A model generated the notes under the pieces. That model had not been told where the DNA came from. It saw only the letters and a program-made list of their open reading frames with translations, and did not search any database. The position numbers were made by a program, and so were the translations under genes. A DNA stretch of 64,000 nucleotides. Origin: Dickeya fangzhongdai. Lineage in GTDB: Bacteria; Pseudomonadota; Gammaproteobacteria; Enterobacterales; Enterobacteriaceae. The first letter of the stretch is position 1; each line of letters begins with the position of its first letter. The DNA is taken from positions 1,798,001 through 1,862,000 of the forward strand of contig NZ_CP025003.1 in the NCBI RefSeq assembly GCF_002812485.1, written 5' to 3'. Below are positions 1 to 8,431 of the stretch, in pieces.

Positions 1-1806
1 GTAGAGCGGTGCGAACATCACCCGCAGCGGCTGGGTAAAGCTGCCGGCCGACGCCGACATGGCGGACTCGTAGCCGTAGCCGCAGGCCCAGGGCGTGCCC
101 TTGTGGCGAAAGCCGAGACGCGGCCCGCGCAGCAGGCTGTAGAGCATCAGCGGCAGCAACGGCAGCGCCAGCAGCAGGATGAAAATCAGCGGCGTATTGA
201 GACGGGTTTGCAGGTGGTCGCCGGGGAAGACGCCCAGCCCCGCGGCCATCATGACGGCCGGGGTGTGCGCCAGATCCGCCGCGATGCGGGTCATCACCGG
301 CACCACCACGCTGGCGCCGACGCCGAGCAGCACGCACAGCAGCGCCAGCAGTAACATGGCGACCGTCATCGGCCAGGGGACCTCGCGGGCGTGAGCGGCT
401 TTCTCACTGCGCGGCGCGCCGCAGAAACTGATGCCGTACACTTTGACGAAACACATCGCCGCCAGCGCGCCGGTGATCGCCAGCATCACGATGGCGATCG
501 GCGCGGCCAGCCGCAGGCCGATGCCGCCGTCATGGCTGAGGGTGAACAGCGACTGGTAGGTAAACCATTCGCTGACGAAACCGTTGAGCGGCGGCAGGGC
601 GGATATCGCCATACACCCGACCAAAAACGCCAGCGCGGTACGCGGCATCAGTCGCGACAGGCCGCCCATTTTTTCCATGTCTTTGGTGTGAACGCGGTAG
701 ATCACCGCGCCGGCGCCGAGAAACAGCAGCCCCTTGAACACCGCGTGGTTGAGCAGGTGATACAGCCCGCCCAGCAGGCCAAGCAGCGCCAGCAGCGGAT
801 GATGGGTGGCGATGCCGATCATGCCGACGCCGACCCCCATCAGAATGATGCCGATGTTCTCCACCGTGTGGTACGCCAGCAAACGCTTGATATCGTGTTC
901 GGCCAGTGCGTACAGCACGCCCAGCACCGACGACACCGCGCCGAACGCCAGCACCACCACGCCCCACCAGGCTTCGGTAGCGCCCAGCAAATCAACACCG
1001 ACTTTGATGATGCCGAATACGCCGATCTTGACCATCACGCCCGACATCAGTGCCGAGGCGTGCGACGGCGCGGCCGGGTGCGCGCGCGGCAGCCAGCCGT
1101 GCAACGGCAGCATCCCGGCTTTGGCGCCGAAGCCGAAGAACGCCAGCAGGAACACCACCGAGGCTTGCGGCGCCGACAACGCGGCGTGGCGGAAATCGGC
1201 GAAATCGAGGCTGCTGCTATGACGATAGAGCAGGAAGAAGGCAATCATGATCAGCACCGAACCGGCATGGGCGATCAGGAAATACAGCAACCCGGCGCCG
1301 ACCGCCTCTTCATCCTGATCGGCGATCACCAGGAAGTAGGAGCTGAGCGACATCACTTCGAACAGCACAATGAAATAGAAGGCGTTGTCCACCACCACCA
1401 GCGCTACCATTGAGGCGACAAACAGGTTCATGAAGAAACCCATCGCCCAGGCGCCGCGCCCGCGGTACTCCTCCAGATAAGCCAGCGAATACAGGGCGGA
1501 CACCGCCACCAGCAGCGAGATCACCAGCGTCATGAAGGCGGCCAGAGTATCGAAGCGCAGCGTGAGGTGAGCGAAGGCGTCAAACGGCCCGTCGAACACG
1601 GCGGTCAGTACGCCGCCGCCGAGCAGGACGGGCGCAGCCGCCAGCGCACCGGCACAGCCGCCCGCCAGCGCACACAGCCCGCTTAAGCGAATCGCCAGCG
1701 ACTCCTGGCGGCACAGACATAACGACAGCAGCGCGCCGGCCAGATACAGCGTGAGCGACAGGCCCAGCCATTGCAGAGACGTCATCAATTGCAGCGGCAT
1801 CATCAT
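1..1806 (-). CDS. hyfB: Hydrogenase-4 membrane subunit HyfB, 3' end cut by window edge
   Basis: An open minus-strand frame of 602 codons runs off the left edge. The translation is a very hydrophobic antiporter-like protein of the NuoL/HycC/HyfB family, with stretches such as LPLHGWLPRAHPAAPSHASA and YHLLNHAVFKGLLFLGAG that form the proton-channel core in this family. In formate hydrogenlyase-2 HyfB is a large inner-membrane subunit anchoring the Fe-S/hydrogenase arm and probably taking part in ion translocation. E. coli HyfB is about 672 residues, so roughly 70 C-terminal residues are missing here. The start ATG overlaps the hyfA stop (ATGA). Two more in-frame ATGs follow directly, so the exact start is uncertain by two codons. 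The long plus-strand frames over this gene are shadows. Confidence 0.9.
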   Translation of the reverse strand, partial: MMMPLQLMTSLQWLGLSLTLYLAGALLSLCLCRQESLAIRLSGLCALAGGCAGALAAAPVLLGGGVLTAVFDGPFDAFAHLTLRFDTLAAFMTLVISLLVAVSALYSLAYLEEYRGRGAWAMGFFMNLFVASMVALVVVDNAFYFIVLFEVMSLSSYFLVIADQDEEAVGAGLLYFLIAHAGSVLIMIAFFLLYRHSSSLDFADFRHAALSAPQASVVFLLAFFGFGAKAGMLPLHGWLPRAHPAAPSHASALMSGVMVKIGVFGIIKVGVDLLGATEAWWGVVVLAFGAVSSVLGVLYALAEHDIKRLLAYHTVENIGIILMGVGVGMIGIATHHPLLALLGLLGGLYHLLNHAVFKGLLFLGAGAVIYRVHTKDMEKMGGLSRLMPRTALAFLVGCMAISALPPLNGFVSEWFTYQSLFTLSHDGGIGLRLAAPIAIVMLAITGALAAMCFVKVYGISFCGAPRSEKAAHAREVPWPMTVAMLLLALLCVLLGVGASVVVPVMTRIAADLAHTPAVMMAAGLGVFPGDHLQTRLNTPLIFILLLALPLLPLMLYSLLRGPRLGFRHKGTPWACGYGYESAMSASAGSFTQPLRVMFAPLY

Positions 1807-2429
1807 AAAGTTTGCTCCCTGTCAGTCCCTGCGGCGGGAAAAGGGATGTTGCCTTCCGGCCATTCCGCCGCCTGACGGCGTTTGGCGGCGATAGCGTCGT
1901 CCAGCGCGGCGTCATCCACCAGATACAGCGCGTGTGTCGGACAGACGCGCACGCACTCCGGCCCCTGTTCGCGGAAGTCGCACAGATCACATTTCACCGC
2001 GATGCTGCGCACCCCGGCGTTCCACGCCAGCATCGGATGAACCGACGGCTGACTCACCGGCACATCGGACAGCAGCGACAGCGGGATGTGGTGATCAAAC
2101 GTAGTAGGGATTGCCAGCGGCGTGCTGCCGGATGGCGTGATGGCGCCGAACGGACAGGCGATGGCGCACAGTTTGCAGCCGATGCAGGTGTTTTCGTCCA
2201 GCAGCACGGCGTGGTCCTGATGCCTGATGGCGTTGACCGGGCACACTCTGGCGCAGGGCGCATCCTCACAGTGACGGCATAACACCGGCGCGGTGCCGTT
2301 GGCATCGCGCTCGACCGCCAGCCTCGGATGAGACTGCAGGCCCTGCTGGCGATGCACCTGCGTACAGGCCGCCATGCAGGTGTTGCATCCGATACAACGC
2401 GTTGGCTCCGCAATGACGAAGCGGTTCAT
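1803..2429 (-). CDS. hyfA: Hydrogenase-4 Fe-S subunit HyfA
   Basis: A 208-residue ferredoxin-like electron-transfer subunit of hydrogenase 4. Four cysteine clusters are visible: CIGCNTCMAAC near the N-terminus, CRHCEDAPCARVC, CIGCKLCAIAC, and CDLC...CVRVC near residue 165. These are ligands for four [4Fe-4S] clusters that pass electrons between formate dehydrogenase and the hydrogenase module. The sequence aligns closely with E. coli HyfA (205 aa). I chose MNRFV as the start because GGAGG lies 8 nt upstream. The longer frame beginning at 2483 would start inside the sigma-54 promoter and is rejected. ATG at 2435 is a near alternative. It is first in an operon with hyfB (4-nt overlap) and should be induced under fermentative conditions by an FhlA/HyfR-type activator. 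Confidence 0.93.
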   Translation of the reverse strand: MNRFVIAEPTRCIGCNTCMAACTQVHRQQGLQSHPRLAVERDANGTAPVLCRHCEDAPCARVCPVNAIRHQDHAVLLDENTCIGCKLCAIACPFGAITPSGSTPLAIPTTFDHHIPLSLLSDVPVSQPSVHPMLAWNAGVRSIAVKCDLCDFREQGPECVRVCPTHALYLVDDAALDDAIAAKRRQAAEWPEGNIPFPAAGTDREQTL

Positions 2430-2471
2430 AGCCATACCCTCCGGGGTGATAGAAATGTTTCCTGCGCCGGA

Positions 2472-2487
2472 AGCATATTCCATGCCA
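2472..2487 (-). promoter_or_regulatory. Sigma-54 promoter for hyfA
   Basis: The minus strand reads TGGCATGGAATATGCT, with the invariant GG and GC separated by exactly 10 nt as in -24/-12 promoters. The predicted transcript start is near 2461, about 30 nt before the hyfA ATG. E. coli hyf is also sigma-54 dependent. Confidence 0.7.
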
Positions 2488-2601
2488 TAAGAAAAACAGT
2501 GGAGTGATGGTTTTTAAAATCAGTCAGTTAGATAAAACCGCGAAATCAACGGCGGCTAGTCGAACCTGCCGCTCGACATTAGTGACGACATTTTGCCGCC
2601 G

Positions 2602-2652
2602 GTTTTTACCCGATCGTCGTCACCGCCGACAGCATCGGGCGGGGGTAAAAAC
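2602..2652. promoter_or_regulatory. Inverted repeat between hyfA and hypC, candidate activator site
   Basis: A perfect 9-bp inverted repeat, GTTTTTACC (2602-2610) and GGTAAAAAC (2644-2652), lies between the two divergent sigma-54 promoters. The pentamer CGACA recurs at 2574, 2586 and 2654. An upstream activating site for an FhlA/HyfR-like enhancer-binding protein would be expected here, but I cannot assign these bases to a known consensus. Confidence 0.35.
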
Positions 2653-2763
2653 TCGACACTTTTGACGAGCGTCGCCGGTTTTCTAAGGGATAACGGTAAG
2701 TTAGTTACAACATACTATGGCTCGGGCGCTTTCCGCTCGCGGCCGGCGCAGGATCAAGGCGGC

Positions 2764-2779
2764 TGGCACCGAATTTGCT
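2764..2779 (+). promoter_or_regulatory. Sigma-54 promoter for hypC
   Basis: TGGCACCGAATTTGCT matches the TGGCAC-N5-TTGCW consensus with GG and GC 10 nt apart. The predicted transcript start is near 2790, leaving a leader of about 150 nt before hypC. With the promoter at 2472-2487 it makes a divergent sigma-54 pair. Confidence 0.7.
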
Positions 2780-2943
2780 TAGCATGCTGGCGTGACAAGT
2801 CGGCCTCAAACGGCAGGCGGCGATGGCGGGTTGTGCTTGCGGTCGTCCGGGTCGTTATGTGCGCGCTGAGAATCAGCAGGAGACGGTGCTGTCGCCGGAA
2901 TGAGGTGACGAGCAAGTGTGGTCAGGAAAAACGGGAAATCGTT

Positions 2944-3219
2944 ATGTGTCTGGGAATTCCGGGGCAGGTGGTGGAATGGGCGTCGGCGGATCATCAACTG
3001 GCGTGGGTGGATGTGTGCGGCGTGCGGCGCGAAGTCAATGTGGCGCTGGTGCTGGAAGACGGGCAACCGTCATCGCTGGTAGGCCAGTGGGTGCTGGTAC
3101 ACGTCGGGTTTGCCATGAGCCGGCTGGACGAGCAGGAAGCGCGCGATACGCTGGATGCGCTACGGCAGATGGAAGAGGTGGAGTCGGATGTCGGCGTTTT
3201 TCTGGCTAAGTCGGTCTGA
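2944..3219 (+). CDS. hypC: Hydrogenase maturation chaperone HypC
   Basis: A 91-residue HypC/HupF/HybG protein. It begins MCLGIPGQV, where Cys2 is the residue that, after Met removal, contacts HypD and the hydrogenase large-subunit precursor during delivery of the Fe(CN)2CO group. The segment [14 protein letters not shown] and the C-terminal [12 protein letters not shown] match E. coli HypC nearly residue for residue, more closely than HybG. A longer frame opens at 2593, but the conserved MCLG start fixes the N-terminus. It stands divergent from hyfAB behind its own sigma-54 promoter, which fits co-induction with the hydrogenase. No other hyp gene follows in the window; the next gene is unrelated. 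Confidence 0.93.
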   Translation: MCLGIPGQVVEWASADHQLAWVDVCGVRREVNVALVLEDGQPSSLVGQWVLVHVGFAMSRLDEQEARDTLDALRQMEEVESDVGVFLAKSV

Positions 3220-3233
3220 GTTTGCTGATCCTC

Positions 3234-3332
3234 ATACCGCTACACTTTCGCCAAACTATGTTTTCTTCTCGGAACGGGCTGGTCGTTTCCTTGAAATGGT
3301 GCACTTTATGCAGTAACTGCCGGATTGAGCGG
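3234..3332 (+). repeat. Imperfect direct repeat, left copy flanking the GlxA/DJ-1 gene pair
   Basis: This stretch begins ATACCGCTACACTTT and ends ATTGAGCGG. It aligns along its whole length with 5573-5670 in the same orientation; the first 15 and last 9 bases are identical and there are scattered mismatches between. The two copies enclose exactly the two genes at 3491-5336. No open reading frame is evident in it. The rest of 3220-3490 shows nothing recognisable. Confidence 0.65.
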
Positions 3333-3490
3333 TGCAGATGGCGGCAGGAAGGCTCAGGTTTGTCGGAAATAAAGTACTCCCCTATTTAAAGACAAAAATG
3401 GATCAACTCGATCTCGTCAGGAAATAACATTTTGGCTTTAATGGAGGCTTTTCAGTAAAATAAGACACTCGGTGGGATTTTGGGATTAGC

Positions 3491-4444
3491 ATGATCATGC
3501 ATCGTATTGGATTCTTCGTTTGCAGCGGCCACGAGGTACTTGATCTTGCCGGCCCACTTGCAGCGTTTGCTCATGTGGCTAAGGTTGCCGGGTATAGCCC
3601 GTACGAACTGTATGTAATCTCGCGATTCGGGAACCCGATCGTGGGTAATGCGGGTCTTGCACTTGAGACGAAACCGTTTGGGGTACATACATTTGACACC
3701 GTCATATTTGTCGGGGGAAATATTGACGCCATGCAGTCGCCTGAGAACATAGACGCGGCCAGGCAATTGAGCACCAACGCCTCGCGGATAGCAAGCGTAT
3801 GTACGGGCGCGTTTCTGCTGGCTGAAACCGGTTTGCTGGATGGGCGTCGGGCAACGACTCATTGGCGTCATGCCGCCCAGCTACAGTCTGCCTTTCCGCG
3901 CATCACGGTCGACGCTGATAGTATCTTTATCGCTGACGGACCAATCTGGACATCGGCAGGGCACACGGCTGGAATCGATTTATCGCTCGCTATGATTGAA
4001 AAAGATTTGGGTGCTGAAATTACACGCGCTATTGCCAGGCATTTAGTTGTTCCCTATCGTCGGCCTGGAGGCCAGTCTCAGTTTTCAGCTATGTCACAAA
4101 TGGAACCTGAGTCGGACCGTATTCGCATGGCGCTGAATTTTGCCAGAGAACATCTGGATGAAACGTTGCCTATAGAGCGTCTCGCAGAAGCAGCCAGGCT
4201 AAGCCCACGGCAATTTGGACGGGTGTTTCGCCGTGAAACGGGAGAAACACCGGCTAAGGCTGTCGAACGCTTACGTGTTGAGGCTGCCCGATTGCGACTG
4301 CAGGATGGTAGCGAACCCATAGAGCAAATCGCCCTTGCCGTGGGGTTCAATGACCCCGAGCGTATGCGACGTGCTTTTATCAAACTTCTTGGACACCCGC
4401 CGCAATCAATAAGAAGAGCTGGCAGAATGGATAGAGAACTCTGA
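3491..4444 (+). CDS. GlxA-family transcriptional regulator (DJ-1/PfpI domain plus AraC HTH)
   Basis: A 317-residue two-domain regulator. Residues ~1-185 form a DJ-1/PfpI (class I glutamine amidotransferase-like) fold with DLAGPLAAF near the start and the nucleophile-elbow motif SVCTGAFLLAETG, Cys104. Residues ~215-310 are an AraC/XylS double helix-turn-helix with LAEAARLSPRQFGRVFRRET and IALAVGFNDPERMRRAFIK. Members usually control adjacent small-molecule catabolic genes, often for nitrogenous compounds; the ligand here is unknown. MHRIG at 3497 is an alternative start. It is convergent with a second DJ-1-superfamily gene at 4602-5336, and both lie between the 98-bp repeats, so co-transfer of the pair is inferred. 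Confidence 0.85.
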   Translation: MIMHRIGFFVCSGHEVLDLAGPLAAFAHVAKVAGYSPYELYVISRFGNPIVGNAGLALETKPFGVHTFDTVIFVGGNIDAMQSPENIDAARQLSTNASRIASVCTGAFLLAETGLLDGRRATTHWRHAAQLQSAFPRITVDADSIFIADGPIWTSAGHTAGIDLSLAMIEKDLGAEITRAIARHLVVPYRRPGGQSQFSAMSQMEPESDRIRMALNFAREHLDETLPIERLAEAARLSPRQFGRVFRRETGETPAKAVERLRVEAARLRLQDGSEPIEQIALAVGFNDPERMRRAFIKLLGHPPQSIRRAGRMDREL

Positions 4445-4601
4445 GCTTATTTAGGCTCCAGCGCCTACACCATAAATTATATAGCCGCATCTCATCCGGT
4501 TGCTGCCGGTTGTGACAGCCTATCTTAGATCTGTTGAGGAAATGGCGGATTGAGTAATGGTTAGACCACGACTGTAGTCCTGCGCATTCAGCAGTTGGCC
4601 C

Positions 4602-5336
4602 TTATTTAATGACAGGAATTCGTGCAAGGCCCTTGGTGGCACCAGGCAGTACTTTTTCAACCATCGCAAGCACCTCCGGCGAAGCACTTCTTGGGTGACC
4701 GGAACTGAATTGCGGAGCGGGATCATATTCGATGACAAGCTGTGTGAATTCGGCATGCTGCTTTCCCTTCAGCTTTTCGGCAACATGAAGCGCAAAATCA
4801 ATACCTGACGTTACACCTCCGCCGCTCATAAATCGGCCGTTGTCATCCTCAACGAAACGATCCGAAACCGGAATGGCGCCGTATTCTGCCAGTCTGTTGA
4901 CGAAAGCCCAATGGCAGGCACTTCGTTTGCCTTTAAGGACGCCTGCCGCAGCAAGCGAGAGCGAGCCTGTGCATACCGACGTTATATATTTAGCGTTTTT
5001 AGCCAGTCGGCCTATCTGAGCCAGATACTCAGGGTGCATGGCTTCAGTCATATCTGAGCCACCAGGTACCATGATCAAATCAGTCTTAAATATATCTATC
5101 AGTCGCTCTGTATTGCCGTACTTAACGCCGAATTCGAGAGTTACGGTTCCTCCGTTGAGACTGGCATAGCGAACGTTTGTATTTGGCAGTCGGTGAAAGA
5201 TCTCGCTGGGGCCGGCAAAGTCGAGAAGCGTACCTCCATTGTATACAGCAAAAACAATGTTGAGAGGTTCGTTTGAAACCTGGCCCCTGCTGCTTAATTG
5301 AGCGCCAGGGGCGTTATTTTTAATATCATCTGTCAT
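4602..5336 (-). CDS. DJ-1/PfpI family protein, isonitrile hydratase-like
   Basis: A 244-residue DJ-1/PfpI-superfamily protein. LLDFAGPSEIF carries Asp39, and ITSVCTGSLSLAAAG carries Cys122 followed by Thr123. In Pseudomonas isonitrile hydratase (InhA) the matching Asp, Cys and Thr hydrate isocyanides to N-formamides, and the Asp-Cys spacing here (83 residues) is nearly the same. HWAFVNRLAEYGA and GGVTSGIDFALH are also typical of that subgroup. The ~20-residue hydrophilic N-terminal extension is not a signal peptide, so a cytoplasmic location is expected. It is convergent with the GlxA-type regulator. The real substrate is unproven; other members of this clade are uncharacterised. Confidence 0.75.
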   Translation of the reverse strand: MTDDIKNNAPGAQLSSRGQVSNEPLNIVFAVYNGGTLLDFAGPSEIFHRLPNTNVRYASLNGGTVTLEFGVKYGNTERLIDIFKTDLIMVPGGSDMTEAMHPEYLAQIGRLAKNAKYITSVCTGSLSLAAAGVLKGKRSACHWAFVNRLAEYGAIPVSDRFVEDDNGRFMSGGGVTSGIDFALHVAEKLKGKQHAEFTQLVIEYDPAPQFSSGHPRSASPEVLAMVEKVLPGATKGLARIPVIK

Positions 5337-5849
5337 GGTAATTATCTCCAGGGTTGAGATTCCTTGCAGTCTTGCTGGGTCAGCGGAAAGCCTTCACAGA
5401 AAATCCTGTTTGGGAGTGATCAAGCCAGAGGAGCGATGCGCAATCCCTGTGATAGCGCTACCCTGGCCCGATCTTTCGTTTCATTCTGGAAGTGATAGGT
5501 TGTGGCGTAAAGGACGTAAATACCTTAAAAAAGGACATCAAGAGGGAAGGGTTAACTAAATGGTTGAACCTAATACCGCTACACTTTGCCAGACCCTGTT
5601 TCCCTCCGGGGAATGGACTGGCTGTTTTCATGAAGTGACAAACTTTTTCAGTCACTGCCACATTGAGCGGCTCTAGTGATTATGACAGCCGGGCCGGGTC
5701 GTAATTTACAAATACCAGACCGTGTCTCTTTTATCGGCATGGCTACTGCGCAAAGGGCGTGCCGGCGCCGCAGTTCATTGAAGATGCAGCCTGTTTATAC
5801 TGCCAGGCGACACCGTTATCTCTTAATAGCGGTGTCGCGGCTGGCAGCG
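5337..5849. other. Intergenic region with no supported gene
   Basis: 513 bases between the DJ-1 gene and the EamA gene. It holds the right-hand copy of the 98-bp repeat (5573-5670) and a hairpin GCGACACCG...CGGTGTCGC (5807-5838) that may end the eamA transcript. A 74-codon frame at 5335-5559 has no recognisable protein character and no plausible ribosome binding site. Confidence 0.5.
5573..5670 (+). repeat. Imperfect direct repeat, right copy flanking the GlxA/DJ-1 gene pair
   Basis: Partner of 3234-3332 in direct orientation. It shares the 15-base start ATACCGCTACACTTT and the end ATTGAGCGG, with many but not all positions conserved between. The divergence implies an old duplication, or insertion next to two members of a dispersed repeat family. 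Confidence 0.65.
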
Positions 5850-6824
5850 TCAGGCGCCGGTCATATCGGGAGAATGCCGGGTGACCACCGGCTCAAGCTT
5901 GATACGCATGGCGTAAATCACGCCGACGATCAGGCACAGAATACCGACGGCGGTCATCAGCGGCGGCCACGACTGGCGCAGTATAAAGGTATACGCTAGC
6001 GCCGACAGGGTTTCAAACACCAGCAACGGCCCTACCAGTACGGTGGGCAGACGCTGGCTGGCGGCATTCCAGCACAGGGTGCCGAGCCAGGAACTGAACA
6101 GGCCGATGACCGCTATCAGCGTCAGGAAACGCCACGGCTGCGGGCCGAACGGCAGCGTAAAATCCGGCGTCGTGACAGCGAGATAACTGTTGACCAGGAT
6201 GAATCCGGCCAGCGCGATCGGCAACGTCGCCAGCCCCTGCGCGGTGGCCCAGGTGGCAGGCTGTCGATCCGGGTTCTGACGCAGCCAGCGCGCGTTGCGC
6301 AGCGGATACCATGTCCAGCAGACGAGCGCCAGCAGCGCCAACGCTATACCGACAAGGTAACGCCCGGCCGGCACATCGGCCGCTTCGCCGTTCAGTTCCG
6401 CCATATTCACCAGCAGCAAACCCAATGCAATCAACAGTAACGCCGGAACCAGCCGCCGCCAGGGCATACGTCCGTCGTGACGGCCGTACAGCAGGTTGGC
6501 GCTTACCGCCATCACCACCGGCAGCGTGCCGATCAGCATACTGGTGATCGGCACGCCGATGCGTTGAATCGCCGCGGTCAGGAACAGGTAATAAAGTAAA
6601 TTGCCTACCGCCGCCAGTTTGAATGCCTCCAGCCAGTCGCGGCGCGTCAGCTGTAGCAGCCGTTTTCGGTCTATCCATGCCAGCGGCAATACAATCAGCC
6701 CGAATGCCAGGTAACGTCCGGTGGACAATTGCATGGCGGGGTAATCCGGCACCAGCAAGGGCGCGACAAACACCAGTCCCCACATCAGCCCGGCGGACAG
6801 GGCAAAAAAGATCCCACTTAGCAT
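5850..6824 (-). CDS. EamA/DMT-superfamily inner-membrane transporter
   Basis: A 324-residue protein with about ten hydrophobic segments arranged as two repeated five-helix EamA halves, the hallmark of the drug/metabolite transporter superfamily. The first half begins MLSGIFFALSAGLMWGLVFV; the second resumes near residue 155 (LVGIALALLALVCWTWYPLR). Such proteins usually export amino acids, amino-acid derivatives or other small metabolites, but substrate cannot be read from sequence. It stands divergent from cbl with about 220 bp between them. Whether Cbl regulates it is unknown. No close named homologue is recognised. Confidence 0.85.
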   Translation of the reverse strand: MLSGIFFALSAGLMWGLVFVAPLLVPDYPAMQLSTGRYLAFGLIVLPLAWIDRKRLLQLTRRDWLEAFKLAAVGNLLYYLFLTAAIQRIGVPITSMLIGTLPVVMAVSANLLYGRHDGRMPWRRLVPALLLIALGLLLVNMAELNGEAADVPAGRYLVGIALALLALVCWTWYPLRNARWLRQNPDRQPATWATAQGLATLPIALAGFILVNSYLAVTTPDFTLPFGPQPWRFLTLIAVIGLFSSWLGTLCWNAASQRLPTVLVGPLLVFETLSALAYTFILRQSWPPLMTAVGILCLIVGVIYAMRIKLEPVVTRHSPDMTGA

Positions 6825-7042
6825 GTTTTTTCCTGTTGATACGGCTATGTTCCTGCAATCACTTATATATACCCGCCATCACGCACATTGCGAAAAGCAA
6901 CCGCGGACTGCCGTTGCACGACGGGGTGAAATACGCCGTCATATCACAAAAAGTTATAAATAGTAAATTTTCCTTATTTGTACGGAATAACAATACTTCG
7001 TATGAATAGTGATAACAAGAACGACGGACAAGGGACAAGGGC

Positions 7043-7996
7043 GTGAACTTTCAACAACTGAAGATTATCCGTGAATCGGCGCGGTGCAACTATAACCTGA
7101 CCGAAGTCGCCAATACCCTGTTCACTTCCCAGTCTGGCGTGAGCCGTCACATCCGCGAGCTGGAAGAAGAACTGGGTATTGAGATTTTTATCCGCCGCGG
7201 CAAGCGTCTGCTGGGTATGACGGAGCCGGGCAAAGAGCTGCTGGTCATGGCCGAACGTATTCTCAACGATGCCAATCATATTCGGCGGCTGGCGAACCTG
7301 TTCAGCGACAACGACGTCGGGCAACTGGTGATCGCCACCACTCACACGCAGGCGCGTTACAGCTTGCCGGGCGTGATCAAGGAGTTTCGCGCGCTTTATC
7401 CGCAGGTGCAACTGGTGCTCAATCAGGGTACGCCGGATGAAATCGTGGCGATGCTGGAATCCGGCGAAGCGGACATTGGCATCGCTACCGAGCAGTTGAT
7501 GAACGTGAATTCGCTGGCGGCATTTCCTTACTACCGCTGGCATCACGCTATTCTGGTGCCGGAAGGGCATGCGCTGGCGGACGAGCCGGCGGTCACGCTT
7601 GATAAGCTCAGCGCGGTGCCGCTGATTACTTACCGGCAGGGCATCACCGGTCGTTCCCGTATCGATCGCGCGTTCGCCGCCGCCGGCCTGACGCCGCATA
7701 TTTCCATCAGCGCGCAGGACTCGGATGTGATTAAGACCTACGTCGAACTGGGGCTGGGGGTGGGCATCGTCGCCGACATGTCGTTTGACGCGACGCGCGA
7801 TCCCGGACTGGTGCGGCTGGATGCGCGCCATCTGTTTGAAGCCAGCACGGTCTGGCTGGGTCTTAAACGCGGGCAGTTGCAACGCAATTACACCTGGAAG
7901 TTTATTCAACTGTGCAACCCGGAGCTGACGCAGGATGACATCAAGGCTCGGGTGTTCGCCGAAGACAACGAAGCGGTGATCGATTATCAAATCTGA
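7043..7996 (+). CDS. cbl: LysR-type regulator Cbl (CysB-like)
   Basis: A 317-residue LysR regulator strongly similar to E. coli Cbl throughout, from MNFQQLKIIRE through ITYRQGITGRSRID to the C-terminal sequence IDYQI. Residues 1-60 hold the winged HTH (NLTEVANTLFTSQSGVSRHI); the remainder is the CysB-type effector domain. In E. coli Cbl activates the taurine and alkanesulfonate genes (tau, ssu) in sulfate starvation and is antagonised by adenosine phosphosulfate. The start is GTG, supported by AGGGACAAGG just upstream. A sulfonate-type ABC transporter lies 8 kb downstream, a possible target. CysB itself would be the alternative, but the N- and C-termini fit Cbl better. Confidence 0.9.
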   Translation: MNFQQLKIIRESARCNYNLTEVANTLFTSQSGVSRHIRELEEELGIEIFIRRGKRLLGMTEPGKELLVMAERILNDANHIRRLANLFSDNDVGQLVIATTHTQARYSLPGVIKEFRALYPQVQLVLNQGTPDEIVAMLESGEADIGIATEQLMNVNSLAAFPYYRWHHAILVPEGHALADEPAVTLDKLSAVPLITYRQGITGRSRIDRAFAAAGLTPHISISAQDSDVIKTYVELGLGVGIVADMSFDATRDPGLVRLDARHLFEASTVWLGLKRGQLQRNYTWKFIQLCNPELTQDDIKARVFAEDNEAVIDYQI

Positions 7997-8026
7997 CGGC
8001 GGCGATTCAACCGCCAGTCCCCGAAA

Positions 8027-8066
8027 ATCCGGCCGCGTGTTGTTGCTGCGCGTCCGGATTTTTTTG
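8027..8066 (+). terminator. Rho-independent terminator after cbl
   Basis: ATCCGG (8027-8032) pairs with CCGGAT (8054-8059), with further partial pairing in the loop, and a run of T follows. A second small hairpin, GGCGG...CCGCC, lies just after the cbl stop. Confidence 0.7.
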
Positions 8067-8178
8067 TGATGGTCATCGGCGCTGGGGCAGCCGGCACACA
8101 GTGATGAAACGCATAATTATGAAAAGTTCCCTGAATGAAGCGCTTGATCTCAGGGGGAGGGGATAGTAGCATGCCGCG

Positions 8179-8207
8179 GCATAACAACAGGTTATGCTTT
8201 TTTATTT
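8179..8207 (+). terminator. Orphan terminator-like hairpin between cbl and gltP
   Basis: GCATAAC-AACAG-GTTATGC followed by TTTTTTATTTT is a convincing intrinsic terminator on the plus strand. The cbl transcript already has a terminator 120 bp upstream, so this one may end a short separate RNA starting in 8070-8110, or attenuate a long gltP leader. The perfect palindrome ATGCCGCGGCAT (8171-8182) adjoins it. Confidence 0.5.
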
Positions 8208-8220
8208 TCTTTTGCGATAC

Positions 8221-8253
8221 AAATAGTTGCGCATTTTAAATGCATAACTATTT
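8221..8253. promoter_or_regulatory. 33-bp near-perfect palindrome upstream of gltP
   Basis: AAATAGTT-gc-GCATTT-t-AAATGC-at-AACTATTT: every position pairs except two symmetric base pairs and the centre. It lies about 180 bp before the gltP ATG. Length and symmetry suggest a dimeric or tetrameric regulator site. The protein is not identifiable. Confidence 0.5.
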
Positions 8254-8431
8254 GATTACGCACTCTGTTTTGGTGAGTCACATGTTTGCCTGTGGATCAC
8301 GTAATTGTGCAAAAAACAACCTTCACCTCTCCCCTTATCTGTCGTAGTTCAGCAGTTAGCTGGAATGTCCGATGGCAGTGGTTTCACCATCGGCAAGTAG
8401 TCGCAGGGAGCACAGACAATGGATTCGTATC

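Noticed and set aside
391..1413. 340-codon plus-strand frame
   Set aside because: Lies antisense to hyfB; translation is rich in H, R, Q and lacks any domain, typical of a shadow of GC-rich coding sequence.
5335..5559. 74-codon frame after the DJ-1 gene
   Set aside because: No ribosome site, no recognisable character, and it begins within the start region of the divergent gene.
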